Below are positions 11,755 to 22,429 of a stretch of DNA of 64,000 nt, one piece after another. The stretch covers positions 19,036,001 to 19,100,000 of the forward strand of contig CM076141.1 of the NCBI GenBank assembly GCA_038025085.1, read 5' to 3'. The notes under the pieces were generated by a model. That model did no database searches. It was given only the letters and a program-made list of their open reading frames with translations, and was not told the origin of the DNA. Source of the DNA: Tetragonia tetragonoides (taxonomy: Eukaryota; Streptophyta; Magnoliopsida; Caryophyllales; Aizoaceae). Position numbers and translations under genes: made by a program. Numbering within the stretch: the first letter of the stretch is position 1; each line of letters starts with the position of its first letter.

Positions 11755-12698
11755 TATTAACCTTTCTTTAGGGTATAGGCCAGAATTTAAGGAGCAGAGA
11801 GTACTGATCTGTTTAAGGTTTAGAGTTTAAGTTTTAAAGACCGAAGACATTATTGATTAATTACACCATCACAATCCCAAATTTACTTTCTACTTTCTTA
11901 GTTCTACAAGTAGAAACGTTCATAATTTTACTACATAGTTTCATAATTTAGCTTCAAATTTCGCCATAGTAACTTACAATAACCGATGAAGATGGATGCA
12001 TATATAGATTCATAATTTTATTTTATTTTTTAGTTAGAGATAATTATATTTTATATAGGTGTAAAATATATTTTATTTTCTACACTTTCCATGTATGTTT
12101 GTGATTATACAAATTGCAATCGCAATTATACCTTGTCGTTTGATAATGTTACTATGAAATATCATAATTTAACTTTATGCTTTCACTGTAGTAATTAATT
12201 AGCTTATTAATAATGACCGATTAAGATAGACAATTCATTAACCTTTCTTTAGGGTATAGGCCAGAGTTCAAGGAACAGAGAGTATTGATTAAGGTTTAGA
12301 GTTTAAGTTTTAAAGATCGAAGACTTTATTGATTAACTACACCATCACAATCCCAATTTTACTTTGTACTTTCTTAAGTCTAGTAGAAACTTTCATAATT
12401 TTACTACGTTGTTTCATAATTTTGCTTCAAATTTTGTCATAGTAACTTATAATAACCGATGAAGATGGATGCATATATAGATTTATTAATTTTACTTTCT
12501 TTTCTAGTTAGAGATAATTATATCTTATATAGGTGTAACCTACATTTTATTTTCTACACTTTCAGGTATGTTTTTGATTGTACAAATTTCAATCACAATT
12601 CTACCTTGTAGTTTGATAATTTTACTATGTAATATCATAATTTAACTTTATGCTTTCACCGTAGTAATTAGCTTATCATGACCAATAAAGATAGACAA
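11755..12698 (+). repeat. Tandem duplication, 481 bp unit, two copies
   Basis: 'cctttctttagggtataggc' begins at 11761 and again at 12242. Long similar text follows in both, including 'gtttagagtttaagttttaa', 'accgatgaagatggatgca' and 'tagttagagataattatat'. Copies differ by scattered substitutions and small indels. Noncoding. Confidence 0.85.
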
Positions 12699-13040
12699 AT
12701 CAGTTTGTAATTTTTCTTTGTTTTAAAGGGGTTTATAATTTATGTTTTTAATTGTTGCTAGACATAATTTTAAATTCATTTAGGCGTAAAATAGATATAA
12801 ATTATATTCTAATTTAAATTTTTTAATGTTGCAAATTCCTTTTTTGATTTTACGGTAAGTTGTTTCTAATTTTCTACTAACTTATTAAGTTAATCATTAT
12901 TATTGTCTAGCCCGTTAGTGTAGATATATTGAACGCAAATTCGTATTGTGAAATGAATATAACTCAGGTTGTCAGCCAGATGTACCAAAATGAGCAAATA
13001 ATATGAATGCGTGGGTGTGGCTTGATCAATGTTTTGCCAG

Positions 13041-13455
13041 ATTGAAAGTCGTCCAAATCGAGATAGCAGCTATGGATCTTTGAAGTAAATATCGTAACTC
13101 TTGATACTAAAACCTTTCACTTCTTCACAAATGTTTTATATAGAATATATGGCTTTTAAAAGCATGAAGACAAAGCTCTTTGATGGAATAATCATCTTAA
13201 AATATTTTTTCATTTAATTTGTATATGCAGGCGCTTCGAGTACCTTTTCTATTTAGATATTGAAGCATCAATGGCTAATCAAGTTGCACAGTATGCGATG
13301 AGGCATCTAGAGGTGGTTCTTTTGTTTTAAATAAACGAAATCCTTTTCCCCTCTTTAAACCCTTCCTTAACATTTTTTGCAATTACTCATAACAGGAATT
13401 AGCTACATGCCTAAGGGTGTTGGGAAGCTATCCATCAGATGTTAGCATGACATGA
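13041..13455 (+). pseudogene. ADT: C-terminal exons of arogenate/prephenate dehydratase
   Basis: Three exons with canonical borders and matching phases: 13041-13084, 13231-13312 and 13396-13455 (TGA). Together they read as the end of the ACT regulatory domain of plant arogenate dehydratase. IESRP, the phenylalanine-binding ESRP motif, is in exon one. FEYLFYLDIEASMA is in exon two. LRVLGSYPSD is in exon three, just before the stop. The enzyme makes phenylalanine from arogenate in plastids. No catalytic (PDT) domain or earlier exon is visible upstream, where only AT-rich DNA lies. I infer a truncated relic or captured gene end. The intact reading frame and splice sites mean a long upstream intron cannot be excluded. 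Confidence 0.72.
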
Positions 13456-13842
13456 CCAACCTTTCTTGACTGGTAAAACTCTTCTGTAGTGATGTTCACA
13501 AACTTCCTTCTAGTTTCTGAGAAAATTTTACTTCTGATAAGTAGGCTTCATCAACTAATCATATTCCTTTTTTTTTTTTTTTGGTGTCCAAAGAGGCGCA
13601 ACGGTTGATGGGTATTGACTCCTCATCCTCACGGACTGGGGATGAATGGATGATACTCCTAATTACTGGAGCTTCTTCTAATCGCTTAAGCTCCGTTGGG
13701 GTGGGCTTGTTTGAGATATAGGCATTATGCTTTATAAGCAAATGAGGCAGTTTGGTGTTGAGCATGATGGTTTCACTCTTTAACAATTATAATCAATGCT
13801 CAATGTTTTGCTTTAATGTGAGATATTAAGAAGATAATGAAT

Positions 13843-14004
13843 TTTGTTGAAATTCAAATTGATGTGTACATTTGCAACACCTTGATTGGTTTTTAAATGA
13901 AATGTGGTAATACATGTTTAGCTCACAAGCTGTTCAATGAAATTTGTCATAGAGATCTTGTATCTTTTACTTCGCTTTTGATATTATATACAAGAGGAGG
14001 AGAA
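13843..14004 (+). pseudogene. PPR-repeat gene remnant
   Basis: The frame reads as about one and a half PLS-type pentatricopeptide repeats: VYICNTLIGF, a TAA, then KCGNTCLAHKLFNEICHRDL and VSFTSLL. The stop at about 13894 replaces a residue that is usually Tyr. PPR proteins bind organellar RNA. Only this scrap remains. Just downstream, a 20 bp phrase (cttttgatattatatacaag, 13974 and 14018) is duplicated, a sign of local rearrangement. Confidence 0.6.
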
Positions 14005-14244
14005 AGAGTCAGATGTGCTTTTGATATTATATACAAGCGCCTTGAAGACAATAGGGAGAACAAGTGCTGTCTTAGCAATTGAGAAAGTATCAATTTTGTC
14101 TTCGGAGATCTTTGTTTGAGACATGTTCCCAGTCTGATGGCGAATAGTCATTGACATACGAGCCTTCAAATATGTCGCTGCTCAGCTTGTTGGCCTGGCA
14201 AGATTCAGTCGATGTTTTCCCATCGATACAGACACCAAACTCTT

Positions 14245-17200
14245 TCACATCTTCATCCCCATTGAAATTCGGGTATGGCCCAAACGAACTCCTCTGATAT
14301 AGTTTGTCTGCTGTATCCAGCCCAATCCTTGAGTTCCATCCTCTGCTGGGGAAGTACTTGCTTGTCCTGGTGATGGGTCCTTGTTCACAGAGTTAGAGCC
14401 ATTTATCTGACTTTGTATGATACGGAATGTAGCCATAACAGAGGTCTCTTTGTCATCAGTAACACCAATTGAGTTGGACAATTGGAATTAGGGATTAGCT
14501 TATCTGGGTTTGAGGAAACAGTGTCTGGCAGATACTTTTGTTTTCCTGACGGATTGTTTGCCCCCACAGTTCAGAGAATCAGAGCTGTCAACCTGACACT
14601 TAAGGATTTGATATATGGTCAAGACCGATGACTTCCCATAATTTGCACGGTTGTTGAGCCAGAACCATGGGATTCATTGCCAAAAGTATGAAGACTTGAG
14701 TAATCTTTGTCTGGCAGATAATATTCTTCAGAATGACTACCCTCATACTTCCGAAAGTGAGATTTGTCATCCAAACCTTTAAGAATTTGATATCTGGCTG
14801 GTTGTGCCTAAACAATCTGAGTGATTGCCAAAGGTACCTGGACTAGAAGCATATAGAAACGAAATAAAAGAAGACTTCTTTTCTCGGACATTTTGGTTCA
14901 AGCTTCATGGAGGTCAAATTTATGACCTCTGAACTTGGGATAATGGAATTTGTTTGTGGCAGTTTGGCAGATACCTCAGTATGATTACATTGGCTAATCA
15001 CACTAGGTCTTGGAGATTCATGATCACACGCAACCAATACTAGTGAATCTTTATCTTCGGATGCTATTTTAACAATACCATGCGCATCAGAGGATAGTTT
15101 CGAGCTTGGTGGGTTCTCTGTATCTAATGTACTACCATGATTTCCCCACAGTTCCATCTTTATACGATCTAAGCGAGCCTTAGCAGTCATGGCACAATAC
15201 TGCAGCTTCCGTTTTAAGCCAAAGGTTTTTAAATAAATGTTTATGCTGGTCCATTATCTCCTCCCTGTGAAGATACTCGTGAAAGATCTTCTTCATAGCC
15301 TCTGTATTATTTGGATTCCTGAGTGTGTTCGCATCACCCTTGAATGAAACAGACTCCAACAAGTCTTCAGTTCTCTTCCAAAGCTTAACACAAGCAGCAA
15401 CTGCTTCAGCATCGTTGACCTTCCTAGCAGCAGCTGATTCCTTCTGGAAAGAAGTGCCTTTAGAAACCATCATAGCTGGAGTAGTTGGTGCAGCCATCAC
15501 TAACATGGAAGCACTAAAATTGTCAATAATATGGTTGATTGTCATGGAGTGCTTGTCTGTAACTGCAGCTGGATTACTGCAATAGCGGCGCAGAAATACA
15601 TTCCTGTAACTGCTGCTGAATTACTGCAACAGTGCCTTGCAAAGATTTGTCATTGTTTTTAGCAGCACATTGATATCAATTCTTGAGTGGAAACATTCCT
15701 GGATGACTGAAAGCATAAAAAATGGATTATTGCAATATATGATGGCGCCCCAGAAAAACCGTCAGCTTCAACAGGAGAGCAATTGTCATTCCTTTTAGCA
15801 GCAAATGCATCAAATAAGTTTCTGGCTGATGAAACTTCACCATCTTTAAGCATCTGTTGTGTGGCCAAAGTAGAGTCAGAATTTTTTGTTCTGTTCTAAA
15901 GTCATCAGAATATACAGGGTCATCAACAAATTGAAGTCCAGCTCCAGTATTGAGGCCAAGCAGTGGGGTTTCTGGTTTACAGAACCAAAGTCTTCATGAT
16001 CCTTCGTTATACAAGTAGAAACATAAGGCCTCTTTAAGGAGGCGTGATCGTTAACCTTTTCAGAAGAGGACACTACAGAAGCAGATGTATCCCCGAGTAC
16101 ATTCCCATTCTGAGGCCTTTCTAATGAAGAGTTGTCATCCACCCTTTTTAGAACAGAGATCTATAAAAATTGAAAGTATCCATGACCCCTCAAAAAAAAA
16201 AAAAAAAAAAAAGTATCCATGAGGACGTCCTTATTCTGCAGCTCCTGAAAACTCAGACTTTTGCATCTGTCCAACTTTTCCGGAAGAACATCAGACGCCA
16301 CGGCTTCAGGAATACCAAATGGCGAAAACCGAGAGCATGAAGCTCCTTTCCAGCAAGGTGAATCTGATTCCTCAGCAGGGTTATCAACCTCAGAGCCGCT
16401 AGAATACGTAGCTTCAGCATCATCAATTTTTTTTGCGAAAGCCATCTGGACTAAACTGATGAGGTATTTGAGATCTAGATTTGGTGTTGTCAGATGCATC
16501 CTTGTCAACAAGCCTACCCACAGCTGCTCCAATTTGGCTCGAGGATGCTGGCATGAAGCATGAGTGAGGCCTTCTGATTATAATGCCGGACTGGCATTTT
16601 CAATCACAAGAATCCTGAGGCTCTTTCTGATAAGGGGAATCATACCCAGCAGAAGTGCTACATTTGCTGGCTGCATCCTTCCCATTGAATGCACATTAGT
16701 AGCTGAAGTGTACTTAGCGCTGAAATGTTCCTCCCACTGTAAGATAATTTGCTCACAATGGTAGGGAAAGTACTGGTTGCAGATGTACAGCTAAACACAA
16801 AAGGAGCAGTTCGACTAAAGTGTTCCTCAAGTGAAAAATCATTTGCCTTTTACGAGCCACAGAAATTTGTGACTGATTCCATCATTGGTTCCTGAAGATG
16901 AGGGATTTATTTAGAGGCGGAAGCAGAAATAAAAGTTGACAGTTTTGAGCAGACAGTAGACGTGCACACTGAATTCAGGTCGCATGCTGACTTACAATCT
17001 TGCTGATTAACTCCAAGGCCTCCAAAGGAATATGCTCCTCCAAAAGTATCGAAACAGTTATCCGAAAGTCGACTTTTTGCGTGAGAATATAAGCCCTGAG
17101 ATTGGCAAGCCCCTTGCATTCTGAATTTGGTATGGTTTATGTTGTCACATGGAATATTTGATTTTGTATTACATATCAGTTGGAAATATAAGAGCGTTGA

Positions 17201-17360
17201 AAGTTTCAGAAATATCAGTTGCTAGTAATGTTGCTGCGTTTAAAGCCATGCCTTTATTTGTTTTCTTTTGCTTTGCTAAACATTTAAGAGCCTTATTTGT
17301 TATATAAGCCCTCCTCCTTAGTTTCCTTATAGCATATAGGAACGAAGTTAAACTAGCCAT
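14245..17360 (-). pseudogene. Decayed unknown plant gene
   Basis: A chain of minus-strand frames broken by shifts and stops: 17360-17169, 17119-16907, 16532-16161, 16142-15876, 15868-15659, 15545-15180, 15190-14843 and 14481-14245. Segments look protein-like: a basic N-terminus with ITNKALKCLAKQ, Ser/Asp/Glu-rich middle parts, a helical block at 15545-15180 (VNDAEAVAACVKLWKRTEDL), and a region with VMATFRIIQSQ near the end. I think it belongs to a plant family without an assigned domain, but cannot name it. The shift near 15185 falls inside continuous similarity rather than at an intron border, so I call it a pseudogene. Some gaps could be introns. A poly(A) retro-insertion lies at 16186. Confidence 0.5.
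16186..16212 (+). mobile_element. Micro-insertion: cccctc plus poly(A) with ~12 bp TSD
   Basis: Six bases (cccctc) and 21 A residues sit between two copies of aagtatccatga (left ending at 16185, right starting about 16211). A poly(A) run with a flanking duplication of that size is the mark of target-primed (LINE-driven) insertion, here reduced to almost nothing but a tail. It breaks the pseudogene frame. Confidence 0.75.
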
Positions 17361-17478
17361 TCAACGCAAAATCCAAACACTGTACAAATATGCCACCGAT
17401 TTTCAAGTAAAGCATGCAAAAGAACATTTTCCGAGAACACAGAATTTACAAAGTCACATAATTGTCAAACTGGAAACA

Positions 17479-18156
17479 TCATTTCTTGGCCATGAGTCCT
17501 TTAATCAGATCCAGAATCTCATAACGCATGTCAGAAACAGCATACTGTGTTACCTGTTCCTTCATCATAGGAAACCAAAGATCTTCCTCACTTGAACCAT
17601 CACCCTTTGTGTACCAACTGCATATAACTCTTGCAATGGCAGTTACAAACAGTCCGCAGTCGTAACCATTTTGTTGATGTGGAGAGGACTTATACTCTAC
17701 ATAGTGGATATTTGAATCTGAGCCCATGAACCCAACCACAGCCGTATAAAGCCTAGTGGAACATCTGCTGTTTGCCCCTTCACAACTATCATGATGGACA
17801 AACATACTTGTGGTCCTGTGGAAGGCAAGTAAACTCCAATGACTACCAGCATCAGGTACAGTAACATCATCATTGTTGTTGACTGGAAAAATGACCACCT
17901 TTTTAGCAGGCAGATTCAGAGGTTCTATGAAAGCTTTGAGGGTTTCTTGATCTGAGCAGTTCTGTAACCAGAATGCAATGGAAGGTGGAACTAAAAACAT
18001 GTCATTGGATGGATAACTTGAGGATAGATAACTGAAGTAGAATTCGATTATGCGGTCATTGAGAAAACAAGGTCCGCTTAGGATACCCAAATCAGATCTT
18101 CGAAGTACCGCGTCATTGTGTCTAAGGATCATATCATCTCCGCTCGATCTCTCCAT
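17479..18156 (-). CDS. DEN1: NEDD8-specific protease (DEN1/SENP8-like)
   Basis: An intact 225-residue ORF, about the usual length for plant DEN1. It is a C48 (Ulp1) cysteine protease that removes NEDD8/RUB from proteins and processes its precursor. The core is complete: His106 in GSHWSLL, Asp123 in HHDSC, Gln near 161 and Cys167 in QQNGYDCGLF. The N-terminal FLNDRIIEFY block is typical of the family. The start is the ATG at 18156; a GTG three codons earlier is in frame but not needed. A clean 3' splice site (tttgcag) lies 17 bp upstream, which suggests a 5'-UTR intron reaching 19847. It is the only undamaged host CDS I see here. DEN1 is preferred over a SUMO protease because of short length and overall resemblance. 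Confidence 0.9.
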   Translation of the reverse strand: MERSSGDDMILRHNDAVLRRSDLGILSGPCFLNDRIIEFYFSYLSSSYPSNDMFLVPPSIAFWLQNCSDQETLKAFIEPLNLPAKKVVIFPVNNNDDVTVPDAGSHWSLLAFHRTTSMFVHHDSCEGANSRCSTRLYTAVVGFMGSDSNIHYVEYKSSPHQQNGYDCGLFVTAIARVICSWYTKGDGSSEEDLWFPMMKEQVTQYAVSDMRYEILDLIKGLMAKK

Positions 18157-18172
18157 AGTCAACACAGTATCT

Positions 18173-19847
18173 CTGCAAAAGAATTCTAAAACATATTATT
18201 GTTTGCAATGTCACCACCAAAATGAATACACACGAAGTTTGTTTATGAAACAACGTGGAATAAAATAGAATACAGGAGAGTGATTTCTACTCTGCAGACA
18301 TTGCACAAGCACTATCCAGAGTCAACTGTGTATCTGTTCAGTGCCAACAAGTAAACAAAGCAAAGCAAATTGCCAACTGTTTGTCACTTCTTGTTTTTAT
18401 GCTGATATGAAACAAATAAAACGGTTTGCAATCGACTCTTCTAACATAGATAAGCATTTTGTGTCAAAATTTAGTAAAGCATGAGTCATTGTATTCCAGT
18501 CCCAAAATTTTGTTGTAATCCCAAATGATAAACGCAATGAAGCCTGTACCTTCTGCGAAATTATAGACTAAAACTATTGAACTCTCACAGAAACGGTCCA
18601 AAAAGACAACTATAGGTTCCCCCATGTTAGGCCCTTAGGTGGCCGCGATCAGCGCAGGGGGCAGGGAACTGGATTTGTAGTATTGTATGGTGGTCGGCCT
18701 CAGCAGAGAAATAGCATTACATCCATATGAAGTTTCAAACAGGGGGTGGGAATGATCCGACTAGTATGCAAAAAGCAATTAGTACATAAGCAGCAAAACA
18801 AACTGCCACCAAAAAAGGCATTGCAACTACAAACCAATAGTCCAGAAAGTAAAGTGTTGAATAAATCTAGCAAGCTGAAAAACTAAACACAAAACTTAAT
18901 CTGCTAAAATACACAATAGCTAGAGAAGTTGCTACCAAATCTAATCATAATTGAAGTTAGGTAATTTATGCAAAATCCTAAGACATAAGCATTCGTCACA
19001 CCACAGCCACAAACATATCCTGATCAGGGACCTCCTTGCCAGATCCCAGCATCTACCGGAAGTTAGTTGGGAAACCAAATTTCCTCACACATACAAGATC
19101 AGATTTGGCTTTTCCAATTCCCTGTGCAGTTTCTCAGTTAACATATGCATGCACCAAGACAACCACATATGGATGAAGCCTAAATCCTTCCCAAGGGTTG
19201 TTTCTGAATTCTTCTAGTGATTTCAAGATGCAAGCTTTCTATGATTCAGATTGGGCTGTTGGGCAGCATGCCCCCTCAATCTAGAAGGTCCATAACTAGT
19301 TACTTTATAATTCTCTATCTCCTGGAAATGTAAGAAGCAAGCTATTAACTGAGCTGACAGTTCCTAACATTACCCCAATCCCCTTCAAGTGTGACAGCCA
19401 AACAGCTATATATATAGCTAAAAAGCCCAAAACAAATTGAATTAGACTGCCATTTTGTAAGAGAATAATAACAAGCAGGTCTGATCAGCTACAAAATGTT
19501 AGAACTACAAATAATGAATTAATCTCCTTGTAAACGATCACATATAAATAAAGGGTTACTAGGTTATTACTTTTCAGGGCTCTAAAGCAACAACAAATAA
19601 TGAATTAATCTCCTTCAAAGTAGCAAAATTGTAAAACAAATAAGCATATGTGAATTCTATCATATTCAACACGATTGGTACTAATCACTAATTTCTCAGT
19701 AATTACCACTACGAGTACCTCTCTTTTGTTCTCGTAATTTCAATTATCTGCTTATAGGTTTGGTTCCACAAATTATCGCCACAATCATGTACGAACAAAT
19801 TGAAAATAAAAAATAAAAACAACAACTTGAGGGAGTCAGATAGATAC
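18173..19847 (-). other. Probable 5'-UTR intron of the DEN1-like gene
   Basis: On the minus strand a donor (ctaag|gtatct) at 19847 and an acceptor (ttttgcag) at 18173 bracket 1,675 bp without a coding frame. Upstream, 19848-~19935 is a leader-like stretch with a (CT)n run and a C/T-rich end. The intron contains a decayed copia piece (19030-19500) in the opposite orientation. Inferred from splice signals only. Confidence 0.45.
19030..19500 (+). pseudogene. Copia RT-tail/RNase H remnant
   Basis: Broken frames recall the copia RNase H region of the element at 7730-8300: [18 protein letters not shown] near 19055, then FYDSDWAV near 19240, then FKCDSQTAIYIAKK near 19390. Many stops and shifts and no LTRs, so this is an old fragment. 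It lies inside the probable 5'-UTR intron of the DEN1-like gene. Confidence 0.75.
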
Positions 19848-19986
19848 CTTAGGAAAAAGGAAGCGTAGCGTAGATATCGTGAGAGAGAGAGAGAGAGAGA
19901 GATGGAAGAATAAATTTGCAGCTTAAGGACAAGCCGCGTTTTTTAATTCACTTCTTTTAGGTTTCGTTCTTACTCCAACAAGTCTT

Positions 19987-20035
19987 TTATGAGACCGTCT
20001 CATGGTGTGACGGATTGAGTTTTGTGAAAAATAAG
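19987..20035 (+). repeat. Left arm of an inverted repeat flanking the MULE
   Basis: 'ttatgagaccgtctcatgg' followed by 'gattgagttttgtgaaaaat' is loosely the reverse complement of 25947-25998 on the other side of the MULE. A similar gtctcacc...gcggcctcatat phrase occurs at 40239-40262. This looks like a separate hairpin-type repeat into which the MULE inserted. Confidence 0.45.
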
Positions 20036-20078
20036 TTTGACTTCTATTCTTTTAATTCATAAGTCATCATTATTTTTT

Positions 20079-20226
20079 GGATTTTTTTCTTAAAACTAAC
20101 TTCAATTGTTCACTTTTTGTTGAAAACTACCTTACTTTTTGTAATTTGTGGGGAACTACCTTGTGTCCAAATTTTTTTGTCAAAGACTACCATTTAACAG
20201 ATTTTCATATAACGGGGTCAACTTTG
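20079..20226 (+). repeat. MULE left TIR (~148 bp)
   Basis: Pairs with 25793-25946 along its whole length with few mismatches and one poly(T) length change. Contains repeated 'aactacctt' phrases. Confidence 0.9.
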
Positions 20227-21109
20227 CCCATTAACAAATTGATTTGACGAATCTGCCCCCAAAAACACACGTGCCCCTCTACTTATCATTACTATTTGAA
20301 ATTTTACAGCCATTACTTTTCTCTCTCCTACCGTCGTTACTTCCCTCCAACCACCATTAACTCTATGCTTTCTCTCTCTCCTTGACTTCCCTCTGTCTCC
20401 GTATGCCTCTCTCTCTCTCCTCAACGCTACTGAGCTCATTATCTCTCTTTCACTTCTCTCTCTCTCTCTTTTTGCAGACGTGGATGTGTGCTCAGATCAC
20501 TGAGCAGGACCACAACTTTAGCTTGGCATCTTCCTCACTCAATCATCAGTAGAAAATTCGATTTTGGGGTCATAAAAGGAAGTTCAGGTACTGCATTATC
20601 ACTTCCAAAAGCTTTCCTCTTCTCTTTATCTTGATTGTGACATGCAAATCCCTAAAAAACAAGGTCCCCATCCGCAATCACGACTTTACGTAAAGAACCC
20701 TAATTGTTAATTAGTTGGCTTCTATGTCTCGAAAAACAAAAAAACAAAAAAAAAAAATAAATTTAATTTTAGTTAGTTGGTTTCTGTTTTTGAGAACCCA
20801 GAAAATGGTAAAAAAATTAGGGCTTCAATTGTTAATGTTAAAATGTATGTTGAAATCTTAAAAATATGCGGTTTAGTAGGTTGGATTTAGCTCTGTTATT
20901 GCATTTTGAAAATTAAATTAATTGAGTTTCAATTGTTAATGTTAAAATGTATGTTGAAATCATAAAACAAAAATGTGCTTTAGTTGCTTGGTTATTGCTT
21001 TGGTTTCAATTGTTAATGTTGCAGACCCGTTTTGATTTTATTAATGTGTTAATTAGTGTCAATTTTTGTGTGAATTCAGGATGTCTAACAAACTATACTG
21101 TTAATTTGT

Positions 21110-22429
21110 GAGTGGAGGTTAGATCCAAACTGGAAGTTGGAAGCATTTGGGGATCAAATTAAAAGGGACATTGGTGTGGAGTGCGGTTATTTTAAGAAGT
21201 ACTACGCTAGATCTAGTGCTATGCACATGATAAATGGCAGTGTTGCTGAACAATATGGTAGGGTTTGGGATTATGTGGTTACTGTGAATGAGTATAACCC
21301 TGGAAGCTCAGCATATGTTGTTGTGGATAGGGTTGACAGAACCCCTACCATTTTCAAGAGAATGTACATTTGTTTGGATGCTTGTAGAAAGGGTTTTGTG
21401 AAAGGTTACAGGCCTATCTTGGGGGTTGATGGATGTCATCTAAAGGGTGCATTTCCTGGTCAATGTTTGGTTGCTGTGACAAAGGATGGCAATAAAAATA
21501 TCTTCCCAATAGCCTGGGTTGTTGTTGAAGTTGAGTATACTGACTCTTGGGCCTGGTTTCTTCATATATTGTTGGAGGACATAGGCAGACCAAACGGGCA
21601 AGGATTGACCATAATGCATGTCAAGCAGACAGAAGGTAGTCTTATTCCCTATATAATTGCATACATTTTTAGTTGCATATAATTCATACTAAAATGATGG
21701 TGATTATGATTTTCAGGGTTTACTGGAGGCTTTCAAAACAGTGGCAGAATCGGCTGATATCAGATATTGTGTGAGGCATATCTGGACCAATTTTGAAGGG
21801 ACAATTCTCAGGGCAAGCTTACAAAGAAGTGTTTTGGAGGGCTGACAGGGCTTACAGAAAGGTATGTGTTGCTTTTTGTCCTTGCAATTGTTGCTTTTAA
21901 TGTTCTTGCTTGCATTATACATGGTGTAGTTGCATTATACATGATAGGATGATTTGGCTAGCTTTATTATGAGCTGAATAGATGGTTTTGCTAGCTTTAT
22001 TATGAGTTGAATAGATGTTAATTTGAATGATAGGATGATTTTGACCAAGCAATGGAGTGCATGAAAGGTTTGAATGTAGATGCTTACAAATATCTGGAGA
22101 AAATACCTCCACAACGTTGGTCAAGGCATGTTTTCAGTACTGCATGCAAGTCAGACATGTTGTTGAACAACATGTGTGAATGCTTCAATAGTGTGCTGAA
22201 GAAAGATAGAGAGCAACCTATCCTCACTCAAATGGAGTGGATGAGAAGGTACATGAAAAGGAGAAGTTGTTTAAAAAGGGATGGGGGTTGTGTCATTTAA
22301 AGGGAAGATAATGCTAGGTATGCAAAAGTACTTTGAATGGGCAGCATTAGAAGTTAGAAACTGCAAGATCTTTCAATCTAACTTAGACATAATTGAGGTT
22401 GACTGTAGAGAAGTTAGGTGCATAGTGAA
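21110..22429 (+). pseudogene. MURA-type transposase, N-terminal/core part
   Basis: MULE transposase. Exon 1 (to 21635) carries the region before the catalytic core and the first Asp in VDGCHLKGAFPGQ, then KNIFPIAWVVVE and WAWFL. Introns at 21636-21717 and 21862-22033 have GT/AG borders and conserved surroundings. Exon 2 has FKTVAESADIRYCVRHIW. Exon 3 has FDQAMECM and NNMCECFNSVL, the region of the catalytic Glu. The second Asp position (usual S-D-K/R-Q-K-G) reads SSRQKG after a frameshift near 21620. A further shift lies at a G run near 22286. No N-terminal DNA-binding part is seen. The sequence breaks at the solo LTR at 22430. Confidence 0.85.

Noticed and set aside
13568..13786. SINE-like element on minus with poly(A) at its left end, or the minus-strand ORF there
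   Set aside because: A 15 nt A tail exists (minus strand), but I found no clear Pol III A/B boxes and no target duplication. The ORF lacks any recognisable motif.
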